Positions 26,116 to 34,748 of a stretch of DNA of 64,000 bases are shown one piece after another (positions within the stretch are counted from its first letter, which is position 1; each line of letters begins with the position of its first letter). Under the pieces are notes generated by a model, which saw only the letters and a program-made list of their open reading frames with translations, was not told the origin of the DNA and ran no database searches. Position numbers and translations under genes: made by a program. Source of the DNA: Nocardioides soli (lineage in GTDB: Bacteria > Actinomycetota > Actinomycetes > Propionibacteriales > Nocardioidaceae); NCBI RefSeq assembly GCF_014191495.1, contig NZ_JACHWR010000002.1:558001-622000 (forward strand). The letters are read 5' to 3'.

Positions 26116-26670
26116 TCAGGGGATCAGACGGGACGCGTACACCTCGCGACTGATGACATGGAACGCCTCGCCGAACCGGTCGGGCTCCGCCGCCAGGAGG
26201 GCGCGCAGCTCGGCTTCCTCGAAGTAGCGGAACTCGACCGACTCGTGGTTCAGCACCGGGACCTCGTCGGTCTCCTGCTCGTAGGCGATGAAGAGGTGAT
26301 TCTCGATCGTGCCGGTCGCCAGGTCGCGTCGGTAGACGTAGGTGCCGACTTCGCGCGCGTCGGAGAGGTCGAAGCCGAGTTCCTCGCGTGTCTCGCGTCG
26401 CAAGGCTGCGGCCGGCGTCTCACCCGCCTGGACATGACCTCCCACCGGCGAGACCCAACGACCGGCATCCTGGCGGTCGTCGGCCTGACGGACGAGGAGC
26501 CAGCGCCCTCGGGAGTCGAACACCTCGGATACCACCGTGCGGTGCAGGAGACCCGCGGCGTGAGCACGGAGCTTGTCGCAGGCATAGACCGGGTTGCCCC
26601 GGACATCCAGGATGTCGACGAGCTCAGGGCCGTCGCGCTGCGGCGCCGGGGAGGTCATCGGCTCAGTCAT
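26116..26670 (-). CDS. Nudix hydrolase
   Basis: This 184-residue protein has a complete Nudix box at about residues 78-100: GHVQAGETPAAALRRETREE, then LGF. It fits Gx5Ex7REUxEExGU, so the Mg2+-binding Glu residues are present and it should cleave a nucleoside-diphosphate-linked compound. The N-terminal domain (LVDILDVRGNPVYACDKLRAHAAGLLHRTVV) resembles that of isopentenyl-diphosphate isomerase or YfcD-type Nudix proteins, so the substrate could also be a phosphorylated sugar or prenyl diphosphate. The ATG 26670 overlaps the cyclase stop by 8 bp. It is the last gene of the minus-strand set. Confidence 0.85.
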   Translation of the reverse strand: MTEPMTSPAPQRDGPELVDILDVRGNPVYACDKLRAHAAGLLHRTVVSEVFDSRGRWLLVRQADDRQDAGRWVSPVGGHVQAGETPAAALRRETREELGFDLSDAREVGTYVYRRDLATGTIENHLFIAYEQETDEVPVLNHESVEFRYFEEAELRALLAAEPDRFGEAFHVISREVYASRLIP

Positions 26671-28261
26671 CCTGTTGGACCTGCGCCGCGCGGACACTCC
26701 AGACCCCGAGAGGCTCACCGTGCTTCGTGGCGTGCCCGTCCTCTCTCGCGAACGTGACCCCGGCGAGCCTGTCCCTGGCCGGATAAGCGATGTCGCGGTA
26801 GAAGGAGTCGCTGATCATGACCTGCCCCTCGCCGGCGGCCCCCATGACGCGAGCGGTCCAGTTGAGAGCGCTGGAGATGACCTGCACCGATCCGCCGCGC
26901 ATGGTGATCCACATGGCGGGGCCGGCGTGTACGCCGAATCGCAGCTGGTAGGTGCGCAGCGACTCGAACGTTCGAGCGAGGGAGAGGGCAAGAAGCAGCG
27001 GGGTCAGCCGGTTGGCGGGCTGGCGCAGGCACACGAAGAAGCCGTCACCGGTGGGCAGCACGCACAGGTCGGTGGCGAACTGACTGGAGACGTTCTCGTC
27101 GTGGTGCAGGGCGTCGAGCAGGTCGCGGAAGATCGTGTACTGCTCCGCGTCGGTTCGTTTGCTGAATCCGACGGTGTCCACGCCGAGGGCGTAGACGTGC
27201 TCTGTCGAGTCGGAGTCGATGATCGGGATGGCGTCCAACGTGGGTCCCTTCCTGGTGAGCCGCGTGCGCGGCGTTTGGAGGATCTTGGCCGGGCTGCGGG
27301 TCGATGACTCGGAGCGCGCGACCCAGGCCCGGTCGACGAGTGCGGCGTGCTGCCTGAACGGCTTCCAGCGACGGTGTCGCAGCACGACGCGTTCCAGGGC
27401 CAGACGAACGACGTCGTCGGGTTCGCGGTCGATCCATGCGGCGACGTCGTCGGCGAGGAGCCTCGGCATCGGCGTGTTGGCGAAGCCCAGGGCGACACCC
27501 TCGCGTACCAGGGGATTCGCGTCGTTCATGGCGGACTTGACGATGTCGAGATAGGGCAGGTGGTTGCCGGGGTCACGGACGAGCAGCCGCGTGTACCAGC
27601 GCCGGACGTTCGGGGGGAGCATCTCGAAGTCGGTCGGGTCGATCCGAACGTGGGTGAGGTTTGCGTGGGGGTCTCGATGTGCGGCCCACAGGCTGTACTC
27701 CACGACCAGCTCGTCGTCGCTGGTGGTCAGTTCGCGCATCACGGCCAGCGGGACGGCGGCTGGTGTCCGACCATGGCGCATGCCGAGCCACTGGTGGGTG
27801 AGGGGCTCGTCCGCATCCATGGCGACCTTCAGGAGGGTGGGATCGACCGGCCGGGTGGTCCGGAAGTAGTCGGAGGCGAGCTCGAACACAGGTCGTGCCG
27901 AGTCGTGGCCCACCGCTTCGAGGGCTTCGCGTGCCGAGAAGGTCCCGCTGATGGCCGAGAGCGCGCCGTAGCTCCAGGTCACGTTCTCGGGGCGGGTCTC
28001 CTTGCCGAGCCGGGCCGCCAACCACGGCCACCATGCGGGGTCTCGGAGAAGTCCGATCAGCTTGGACAACCAGAGTCGAACAGCGGGGTCCTCGGAGGAC
28101 TTGAGGAAGCCGATGAGCGTCAGCACCTGCGGGTCGCGGCGAAGGTCGACCTTGTAGCCGGCCTCGATGGCGTCACAGATGCGCTGTAGTCCTCGCTTGT
28201 TCAGGGCCGGATCGGGACTGGAGAGCAGGTAGACGAGCTCGTGTTGCCGCAGCGGGGTCAT
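26663..28261 (-). CDS. Alpha-solenoid protein with C-terminal class III nucleotide cyclase domain
   Basis: This 532-residue protein starts at ATG 28261, overlapping the kinase stop. Residues about 1-310 are helical repeats resembling HEAT/armadillo. Residues about 355-500 are a class III cyclase domain: first metal Asp362 in ALGVDTVGFS, second Asp406 in LPTGDGFFV, RFGVHAGPAM, and the transition-state pair Asn467 and Arg471 in LNWTARVM. The residues that set base choice are not those of adenylate cyclase. The usual Lys four before the second Asp is Leu402, and the usual Asp seven before Asn467 is Gln460. The metal and transition-state residues suggest activity, but the nucleotide is uncertain. 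No membrane segment is seen. Confidence 0.85.
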   Translation of the reverse strand: MTPLRQHELVYLLSSPDPALNKRGLQRICDAIEAGYKVDLRRDPQVLTLIGFLKSSEDPAVRLWLSKLIGLLRDPAWWPWLAARLGKETRPENVTWSYGALSAISGTFSAREALEAVGHDSARPVFELASDYFRTTRPVDPTLLKVAMDADEPLTHQWLGMRHGRTPAAVPLAVMRELTTSDDELVVEYSLWAAHRDPHANLTHVRIDPTDFEMLPPNVRRWYTRLLVRDPGNHLPYLDIVKSAMNDANPLVREGVALGFANTPMPRLLADDVAAWIDREPDDVVRLALERVVLRHRRWKPFRQHAALVDRAWVARSESSTRSPAKILQTPRTRLTRKGPTLDAIPIIDSDSTEHVYALGVDTVGFSKRTDAEQYTIFRDLLDALHHDENVSSQFATDLCVLPTGDGFFVCLRQPANRLTPLLLALSLARTFESLRTYQLRFGVHAGPAMWITMRGGSVQVISSALNWTARVMGAAGEGQVMISDSFYRDIAYPARDRLAGVTFAREDGHATKHGEPLGVWSVRAAQVQQDD

Positions 28262-28917
28262 CCGGCCTCGCTGACGGGGCACTGGAGGAGCAGCGCGTCG
28301 AGGTGCTCGATGATGTCGCCGAGGCAGCCGTCGATGGGTTGTCCTCCGTCGACGACGAGCGAGGCGCGGCGCCGCTGTGGCTCGACGATCGTGCGGTGCC
28401 CCGGGAGGACCGTGGTCCGCCATTGATCGCGGATGGAGTCGGAGCTACGTCCTCGGGTCGCGACATCTCGGTCGTGTCGTCGCTGGTAACGGACGTGCTC
28501 GGGTGCGTCGAGGAAGACCTTGAGGTCTGCGGTGGTGATCACGTGATCGATGGCGAGGGCGAACATCCCTTCGAGGACCAGGATGCGAGGGGGCAGGAAC
28601 GTGGTGGTGCGGGGGCTGCGCAGCCGCACGGTGAAGTCGAACTCGGGGACGTCGACTCGGCGCCCCTCCCCGAGGGCGACGAGGTGCTCCGTGAGCAGCC
28701 CGACGTCGACGGTCTCGATCGAGTCCCAGTCGAGGGCTTCCCGTTCCCGCGCCGTCAGGCCGTCGAAGTGTCTGTAGTAGCTGTCCATCTCCAGAAGCCC
28801 GCACGATTCGCCGTAGTGATCGACGAGCGCGCCGGCCAGGGCGGTCTTGCCCGCGCCGCTGCCGCCGGTGATCGCCACGACCAGTGAGCGAGCGTGGAGT
28901 GCCGGGTGGAGTGTCAT
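28258..28917 (-). CDS. Uridine kinase-like P-loop kinase
   Basis: This 219-residue protein has Walker A GGSGAGKT (residues 18-25). The uridine-kinase signatures follow: MDSYYRHF, LDWDSIETVD, PEFDFTVRLR, ILVLEGMFAL, and RRHDRDVATRGRSSDSI with the lid arginines. It should phosphorylate uridine or cytidine, or a related nucleoside or ribosyl compound, using ATP or GTP. The length and motif order are those of Udk/phosphoribulokinase-like enzymes. It overlaps the cyclase gene by 4 bp, so the two proteins are translationally coupled. That is a notable pairing of a nucleotide-making and a cyclic-nucleotide-making enzyme. Confidence 0.87.
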   Translation of the reverse strand: MTLHPALHARSLVVAITGGSGAGKTALAGALVDHYGESCGLLEMDSYYRHFDGLTAREREALDWDSIETVDVGLLTEHLVALGEGRRVDVPEFDFTVRLRSPRTTTFLPPRILVLEGMFALAIDHVITTADLKVFLDAPEHVRYQRRHDRDVATRGRSSDSIRDQWRTTVLPGHRTIVEPQRRRASLVVDGGQPIDGCLGDIIEHLDALLLQCPVSEAG

Positions 28918-28979
28918 GTGGTGTCACCTCGGTCCTGCGGCGGTTGCCGTCGTGAGTGATGCTCGAGTCGGGCGCGCTC

Positions 28980-30593
28980 TCACCAGGGCGCGGGGCCGTA
29001 GTCCTTGAGGAAGCAGCCGAAGATCTCCTCACCGAGCTCTCCGCGGACGATGGGGTCGTAGACGCGGGCCGCGCCGTCGGCGAGGTCGAGCGGCGCGCGG
29101 AACCCCGCGGACGCCTCATGCGCACGCTGGGCGTAGGGCCGTTCGTCGGTGATCCAACCGGTGTCGACGCTGTTCATGTAGATGCCGTCGCGTCGCAGGT
29201 CCGGGGAGCTGGTCCTGGTCAGCATGTTGAGAGCCGCCTTGGCCATGTTCGTGTGCGGGTGCGTCGGGTTCTTGTAGTGCCGTCCGAACTGTCCCTCGAC
29301 GGCGCTCACGTTGACGACGTATCGACGCGCGGAACGAGCAGCGGCCATGGCTGCACGGAGGTTCGAGACGAGGAGGAAGGGCACGGTGACGTTGATCAGC
29401 TGGACCTCCAGCATCTCCACGGGGTCGATCTCGTCTACCTTCTTGGACCAGCTGTTGGCGGGCACGCGGTCGGGGATGAGCCCGCCGGCATCCAGGTCCG
29501 GCGCGGTCGTGGCGCTGGGGATGAGAACGTCTCCTTGTCGCCGGCTCGAGTCCAATGCCACGGGGTCGCCGTCGCCTCGGCGGCCGGTCGCGAGATGCGG
29601 CATGTCGTCGGCGCTGGGGTCGACCCGTGCGGTCAGCATCCGGCGGGTGTCGTGGACGCCGGGGAGCTCCCCGGCCTGTTCGCGCGCCAGGAGCGGGCCG
29701 TACGCCTCGGCGGTGCGACGGACGGTCTGGGCCGCGTTGTTGATGAGGATGTCCAGAGGGCCCGCGTCGGCGATCTCGTGTGCGAGCCTCATGACCTGAT
29801 CGAGCTGACGCAGGTCGATGCCCACCACGTGCAGGCGATCCGACCAGTCGTCGTAGTCCTCGATCGCGGTGAACCTGTCGGCGGCGTCGCTCGGAAACCG
29901 CGTGGTGAGGGTGACGTCGGCCCCGTCCCTCAGGAGCCGCAGCACGACTTCTTGACCGATCTTGGCGCGCCCGCCCGTCATCAGGGCCCGGCGTCCGCCG
30001 AGGTCCGCCCGCGCATGGCGCCGCACCCAGTTCTCGGCGGCACAGGTCGGACAGAGCGCGTGGTAGAACGAGTAGACCCTGCGGTATCGCGACTTGCAGA
30101 CGTAGCAGCTGCGCGGGAACTGGAGCGACCCGAGGTACTCGGGCGGCCCGGCGAACGGCTCCGTCGCGTCATCGACCCGGGAGGGGCTGCCGGTCACCGT
30201 CGCAGCGAGCAGCTCCAGATCGCGCTCGGAGGGTCGCCCTGCGCTGCGTCGCCTCGGGCGCTCGGACTCGTAGGGGTCGTCCTGCCCGGCAGCGAAGGGA
30301 AACGCGTACTGGTCCCTGCCCGATGCAGCCGGTCGGGCTGCGGCGATCGGTTTCGGGTCCCGCGTCGATCCTGACCGGACGGTGGTACCGGCTCCGTCGT
30401 CTCCGGGCTCCGGGCGGGGCGCAGTGGCACCCGCCCGGGAGCGACGCATCCGCACCCGGCGCCGATGGTGCGGAGAAGCGCTCCGCGTCATGGCGTCCGG
30501 CGATCCGGTCGGACGTTCGTCGGGCACGATCTCCAGCGGCGCGTCGCCCAGGCACAACTCGTCGTCGGGGCGGTCTTCGAAGGCAGTCGTCAC
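28980..30593 (-). CDS. Zinc-finger-fused SDR-like protein with altered active site
   Basis: This 537-residue protein has a low-complexity Arg/Pro/Asp-rich N-terminus (about 1-155). A four-cysteine zinc module follows (Cys163, 166, 181, 184: CYVCKSRYRRVYSFYHALC, then PTC). The C-terminal Rossmann/SDR domain has ALMTGGRAKIGQEV and INNAAQT. In the catalytic region VVNVSAVEGQF...HPHTNMAKAALNM the Lys is present, but the position four before it is Thr, not Tyr. An insertion of roughly 100 residues lies after the NNA motif. It is twice the normal SDR size. It may be a dehydrogenase with a different acid/base, or a nucleotide-sugar or NAD-binding sensor. It starts at GTG 30593, divergent from the ROK gene. 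Confidence 0.75.
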   Translation of the reverse strand: MTTAFEDRPDDELCLGDAPLEIVPDERPTGSPDAMTRSASPHHRRRVRMRRSRAGATAPRPEPGDDGAGTTVRSGSTRDPKPIAAARPAASGRDQYAFPFAAGQDDPYESERPRRRSAGRPSERDLELLAATVTGSPSRVDDATEPFAGPPEYLGSLQFPRSCYVCKSRYRRVYSFYHALCPTCAAENWVRRHARADLGGRRALMTGGRAKIGQEVVLRLLRDGADVTLTTRFPSDAADRFTAIEDYDDWSDRLHVVGIDLRQLDQVMRLAHEIADAGPLDILINNAAQTVRRTAEAYGPLLAREQAGELPGVHDTRRMLTARVDPSADDMPHLATGRRGDGDPVALDSSRRQGDVLIPSATTAPDLDAGGLIPDRVPANSWSKKVDEIDPVEMLEVQLINVTVPFLLVSNLRAAMAAARSARRYVVNVSAVEGQFGRHYKNPTHPHTNMAKAALNMLTRTSSPDLRRDGIYMNSVDTGWITDERPYAQRAHEASAGFRAPLDLADGAARVYDPIVRGELGEEIFGCFLKDYGPAPW

Positions 30594-30807
30594 GGTTCGG
30601 GTCCTTGCACTGTACGGACTGGTTCCGACACATGGTCGCGGACCGGATCGCGTCGCCGGAACGTCTCGTGTTGCTCAGATGGGTCCCTCGTTGCACCGTC
30701 CGCACCGCGTTCCTGCCGGCGTTTGAAGGTGCGTCCGGGAGATTCACGGCGACATGTCTTGGTGAGTTCCGACTGCAAGAATCGGCCCTGGGTGAAAGTC
30801 TTCAGCC

Positions 30808-32268
30808 GTGGCAAGCAACCCTCACGCGCCCGAGCCGAAGACCAAGCACTCGGCGATCGGGAAGGTGCTCGACGCTGTGCTCACCTTCGGTGCTGAGGAC
30901 CTCAACCAGAAGCAGATCGCGGACTGCGCCGGTGTGGTCGAGGGGAACGTGACCCGCGCCAAGAAGGCGGTCGGGAACTTCGGTCCGCTGCTCTCCTCGG
31001 GTCCCGTTCGGTTCACCTCCGAGATGGGCCTCGTCCTTGCCGTCAGTGTCGGTGCCGAACGCATCCGCGCGGGGCTGGTCGACGCGAACGGAAGCCTCCA
31101 CTGCCGGACGACGACTCCACCCCTCCGAGGTCAGCTGGCACTCTCCCAGCGCGAGCTCCTGCAGCACGTGGCTCGGTTGGCGGCAGAGGTCCTCGAGAAA
31201 GCCCTGGGAGACGCGACCCTGGTGCGTGCCGACGGCACCCTCCCTGTCTTCGCAGCCGCCATGGCGCTGCCCACGCCCATCGACCGCGACCACCGGCAGG
31301 TCAACGGTGCGCTGTCGCACAAGAGCTGGGAGGATCGCTCCCCCTACCCGACCCTGAACCATGCCTTCGCGGCCATCCTCGGGCCTGCCTTCACCAGCGA
31401 GACCGCGCAGGTGATGAACGACTGCAATGCGGCCTCGATCGCTCTTGCCTTCGATCGAGTCCGCACCGTCGAGAAGCCCCGGCGGACGCTCGCACCCGTG
31501 AGCTTCCGCCAACGAAGCACCATCATGGTGGTGCGGGTGGGTGGCGCGGTCGGCTGCGGGATCATCGAGGTCGCGGCGGACCAGGACGAGATCTACGTCT
31601 CCAGGTTCTTGAAGTCGCGGGTGATGGTGGGGACGCATGCTCTCGCCGGTGAGATCGGGCACATGCCGATCTCCGAGTCCGCGGTGGAGCTCTTGAACGA
31701 GAAGTCGAGCGACGTCCCCGGTCTCAGCCCGATCCGGTACGACGCGAAGTGCGCGTGCGGTCGGCTCAACCACCTCCAGGCTCTGATCGGCGGCGCGGCC
31801 CTGGCGAGGCGGCTCGGCGTCGCGACACACACGAGCGAGGCGCCGATCACGGTTCAGCTGGAGGGCTTTCTGCGGCCGGGCTCGACGACGACCGACAAGG
31901 CAGCGGCCCGGGCGCTCGACGACGCCGGACAGCTCCTGGGCAAGGCGTTGGTCGGGCCGGTGCTCGCTCTCGACCTGAAGGCGATCTCGGTGATCGGGGC
32001 TCTGGCGAGACCGGCTTTGGTGCAGGGACTCGGTGGTGCGAGAGACGACTGGGGGAAGGCGTTCTACACCGGCGCCGGTGTCGAGCTGGTCGACCCCGGC
32101 CCCGACTCGGCGTGGATGATTCCGCGCGGCGCGGGACTGGCGCTGATGCGCCAGCACCGTCACCGCAAGCTACGGCAGATCGGGAACGGACAGCTGGCGA
32201 TGCTCCTTCCGTCGCTCGACGTGAGCCTCCCCTACGTGCAGCAGATGCGCGCGAAGGCGTGGTCCTAG
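30808..32268 (+). CDS. HTH-ROK family protein (regulator or kinase)
   Basis: This 486-residue protein has an N-terminal winged-HTH-like region (about 12-58: LDAVLTFGAEDLNQKQIADCAGVVEGNVTRAKKAV) followed by a ROK/actin-like ATPase domain. That domain has LAVSVGAERIRAGLVDANG, MNDCNAASIALAF, MVVRVGGAVGCGII and GEIGHMPI. The ROK zinc motif is degenerate: CACGRLNHLQAL has only two of the three usual cysteines, and about 30 residues are inserted after GHM. It starts at GTG 30808. The 214-bp intergenic region is shared with the divergent SDR-kinase-cyclase-Nudix set, so it is probably their transcriptional regulator. A sugar-kinase activity is possible. Confidence 0.8.
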   Translation: MASNPHAPEPKTKHSAIGKVLDAVLTFGAEDLNQKQIADCAGVVEGNVTRAKKAVGNFGPLLSSGPVRFTSEMGLVLAVSVGAERIRAGLVDANGSLHCRTTTPPLRGQLALSQRELLQHVARLAAEVLEKALGDATLVRADGTLPVFAAAMALPTPIDRDHRQVNGALSHKSWEDRSPYPTLNHAFAAILGPAFTSETAQVMNDCNAASIALAFDRVRTVEKPRRTLAPVSFRQRSTIMVVRVGGAVGCGIIEVAADQDEIYVSRFLKSRVMVGTHALAGEIGHMPISESAVELLNEKSSDVPGLSPIRYDAKCACGRLNHLQALIGGAALARRLGVATHTSEAPITVQLEGFLRPGSTTTDKAAARALDDAGQLLGKALVGPVLALDLKAISVIGALARPALVQGLGGARDDWGKAFYTGAGVELVDPGPDSAWMIPRGAGLALMRQHRHRKLRQIGNGQLAMLLPSLDVSLPYVQQMRAKAWS

Positions 32269-32443
32269 GTCGGAACCCGCCCGTCGTCCCCGTGGGAGGT
32301 CGACCGGCTACCGAGTGGCGCCGGCGGCACGCGAGCCCCCGACGCCGGTTGGCGGGCCGATGTCCCCACCTAGCATGGGTCGCGAACAGCATTTCCGACG
32401 TCCCCCTTGACGTGTGCCGGTCGTCACGTGCACTATCTCCGGT

Positions 32444-33532
32444 ATGGGAAACCGTTTTCCTACCGAGACGAAGCGGGTCACGATCGCCGACGTGGCGGCG
32501 CTGGCCGGCGTGTCCAAGGGGACGGTCTCCAAGTTCCTCGGTGACGGCGACTACTACATCGCCGAGGCCACCCGGGGTCGGATCGCGGCGGCCATCGCCG
32601 AGCTCGACTTCCAGCCGAACGCCCTCGCGCGGGGCCTGGTCCGGCGGCGCAGCCAGACCGTCGGCGTCGTCGTCGCGAGCGTGTTGAACCCTCTCTACCC
32701 CGAGATGATCACGGGCATCGACGAGGTGCTCGGCGAGCGGGGCTACACGCTGATCTTCGGCAGCACCGAGGGCTCCTCGGTGAAGGAGGCCGACGTCATC
32801 CGCAGCATGCAGCAGCGCCAGGTCGACGGCATCGTGATGGCCTCGGTGACGCTCCAGGACGCCGAGGTCAGCCAGCTCGTCGACGCCGGGCTCGACGTCG
32901 TCCTGGCCAGTCGCCACATGCGGCGCTCCGACCTCGTCGACGCCGTCATCGTCGACAACGAGGACGGCGCGCGACAGGCCGTCGAGCACCTGATCGCCCA
33001 TGGACACAAGCGAATCGGCCACTTGGCGGGCCCCCAGAACGTCTACCCCTTCGAGATCCGGCGTGAGGTCTTCGAGCGCGTCATGCGTCAGGCGGGCCTT
33101 CCCGTCAACGGCCTGATCTCGGTCGCCGAGAGCACCCGTCAGGAGTCCGGCGCGCCGGCCATGGCGGAGCTGCTCGGCGCCGACGAGCCCCCGACCGCGG
33201 TGTTCGTGGCCAACGACAGCCTGGCCATCGGCGCGATCGAGGCGTGCGCCGCACGCGGCGTCCGGATCCCCGACGACGTCGCGATCGTCGGCTTCGACAA
33301 CATCTGGGTCGCGCACCTGCACGGCGTCCAGCTCACCACCGTCGACAGCCGGGCGCGGGAGATCGGGCGCAACGCCGCCCATCGCCTCCTCGACCGCATC
33401 GAGGCCAGGTGGAACGACGGTGGCCACCCGCACCCCGTCGAGCTCCGGATGCTCCCCACGCGACTCGTGCGGCGCGGCACCTGCGGGTGCACCCCGGAGC
33501 CCCCCGATCCCCTCACAGGAAGCAGCAACTGA
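32444..33532 (+). CDS. LacI-family transcriptional regulator
   Basis: This 362-residue regulator has the LacI HTH and hinge (VTIADVAALAGVSKGTVSKFL... LDFQPNALARGL) and a periplasmic-binding-protein-like ligand domain (VGVVVASVLNPLYPEM, DGIVMASV, FVANDSLAIGAIEACAARG, VGFDN). The C-terminus RGTCGCTPEPPDPLTG is short and Cys-containing. ATG 32444 lies within a LacI-type palindrome (32447-32460), so the protein probably represses its own translation start region. A second, better palindrome lies before the transporter gene. It controls the sugar locus 33636-46780. Confidence 0.92.
   Translation: MGNRFPTETKRVTIADVAALAGVSKGTVSKFLGDGDYYIAEATRGRIAAAIAELDFQPNALARGLVRRRSQTVGVVVASVLNPLYPEMITGIDEVLGERGYTLIFGSTEGSSVKEADVIRSMQQRQVDGIVMASVTLQDAEVSQLVDAGLDVVLASRHMRRSDLVDAVIVDNEDGARQAVEHLIAHGHKRIGHLAGPQNVYPFEIRREVFERVMRQAGLPVNGLISVAESTRQESGAPAMAELLGADEPPTAVFVANDSLAIGAIEACAARGVRIPDDVAIVGFDNIWVAHLHGVQLTTVDSRAREIGRNAAHRLLDRIEARWNDGGHPHPVELRMLPTRLVRRGTCGCTPEPPDPLTGSSN
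32447..32460. promoter_or_regulatory. LacI-type operator overlapping the lacI-like start codon
   Basis: GGAAACCGTTTTCC is a near-perfect palindrome with one mismatched pair, immediately after the ATG of the regulator gene. It resembles the operator at 33556-33569 (GGAAAACGTTTTCC). This suggests autoregulation. Confidence 0.75.
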
Positions 33533-33550
33533 GCGCCTCTTGCGCGGCAC

Positions 33551-33574
33551 GGATGGGAAAACGTTTTCCTATCC
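33551..33574. promoter_or_regulatory. LacI-type operator before the ABC importer
   Basis: This 24-bp palindrome has the core GGAAAACGTTTTCC (33556-33569) and GGAT/ATCC outer arms. Only one base pair (33555/33570) breaks symmetry. It sits 61 bp before the substrate-binding-protein start, in the 103-bp gap after the LacI gene. It is the likely main site for repression of the whole catabolic operon. Confidence 0.88.
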
Positions 33575-33635
33575 GTCTCTCGGATCCCACCAGTGGAGCC
33601 AGTCCCTGGCACCCTCCCGGAAAGGCAAGACCAGC

Positions 33636-34709
33636 ATGACCCGACACAAGCGCATGTTCGCCGTCGCGGCGGCCAGCCTCTCGCTGTTCGCCGTCACCGC
33701 GTGCAGCTCCGCGGACGAGGTCGCCAGCGGCGGCTCGGACGGCGAGTCGAACTACACCTACACCAGCGACCAGGACGGCGTCACCGAGATGGAGGGCGCC
33801 AAGATGAGCTCCGAGCTCGGCGCTGTCGAGGCCAGCGACGACTACCGGATCGCGGTCGTGCTGAAGGCGCTGACCAACCAGTACTGGCAGGGCATCCAGA
33901 AGGGCGCGCAGGCCGCGGCCGACGACCTCGGCGTCGACGTCACCATCCAGGCGGCCAGCAGCGAGTCGGCGCAGACCGAGCAGCTCACGATCGCGCAGAC
34001 CCTGCTCGGCCAGAACTTCGACGGGTACGTCGTGGCTCCGGAGAGCACCTCGAACCTGTCGCCGGCCCTCAAGCAGATGCAGGCCCAGGGCGCCCCGATC
34101 GTGAACGTCGACGACGCTCGGGTGCCGGCGACGGTCTACGTCGGGCCGGACCACGAGCTCGACGGCTCGCAGGCCGCGGCGGAGTTCGCTCAGGACTTCC
34201 CGAACGGCGCGAAGGTGGCCCAGGTGGAGGGCCAGGCCGGCTCCAGCGCCGCGATCCTGCGGATCAAGGGGTTCAAGGAGGGCGTGAAGAAGGCCGGCAA
34301 CCTCGACCTGGTGGCCAGCGTGCCCGGTGACTGGGACGCCGACAAGGCGTTCGCGGCCGCTCAGCAGATCATCCAGCAGCACCCGGACGTCAAGGGCATC
34401 TACGCGAACAACGACACGATGGCCATCGGAGTCGCCAAGGCCGTCCAGGCCTCCGGCAAGGACATCGAGGTCGTCGGCACCGACGGCGTCCCGGAGGCGG
34501 TCGACGCGGTCCGCAAGGGCACCATGTTCGCCACTGTGAGCCCGCTTCCCTACTGGGAGGGGTACTGGGCGGTGGAGTCGGTCGTGCGGCTGCTCGAGGG
34601 CCAGGAGCTGGCCCCCTGGATCGTCGCGCCGGCCCAGCTGATCACGAAGAAGAACGTCGACGACTTCTACGACAAGGACGGACAGGTCCTCACCGACCTC
34701 TTCAACTGA
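33636..34709 (+). CDS. Sugar ABC transporter, substrate-binding lipoprotein
   Basis: This 357-residue protein has a lipoprotein signal: Arg/Lys-rich start, a hydrophobic stretch AVAAASLSLFAV, and lipobox VTAC with Cys23. The mature part is of the RbsB/pentose-binding type: LKALTNQYWQGIQKGAQAAADDLGVDVTIQAA, GAPIVNVDDA, AAEFAQDFPNGAKVAQVEGQAGSSAAILRIKGFKEG, and ANNDTMAIG. It binds a monosaccharide or polyol outside the membrane. ATG 33636 is chosen because the signal peptide begins there. Confidence 0.92.
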   Translation: MTRHKRMFAVAAASLSLFAVTACSSADEVASGGSDGESNYTYTSDQDGVTEMEGAKMSSELGAVEASDDYRIAVVLKALTNQYWQGIQKGAQAAADDLGVDVTIQAASSESAQTEQLTIAQTLLGQNFDGYVVAPESTSNLSPALKQMQAQGAPIVNVDDARVPATVYVGPDHELDGSQAAAEFAQDFPNGAKVAQVEGQAGSSAAILRIKGFKEGVKKAGNLDLVASVPGDWDADKAFAAAQQIIQQHPDVKGIYANNDTMAIGVAKAVQASGKDIEVVGTDGVPEAVDAVRKGTMFATVSPLPYWEGYWAVESVVRLLEGQELAPWIVAPAQLITKKNVDDFYDKDGQVLTDLFN

Positions 34710-34748
34710 TCCGCACGAACCTGCACACGCCGGAGAAACGGAAGACCG

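Noticed and set aside
26116..32268. Classical Pycsar or CBASS anti-phage system
   Set aside because: A class III cyclase domain is present, but no transmembrane or TIR effector with a cyclic-nucleotide-binding domain, and no CD-NTase. Kept as an unknown nucleotide module.
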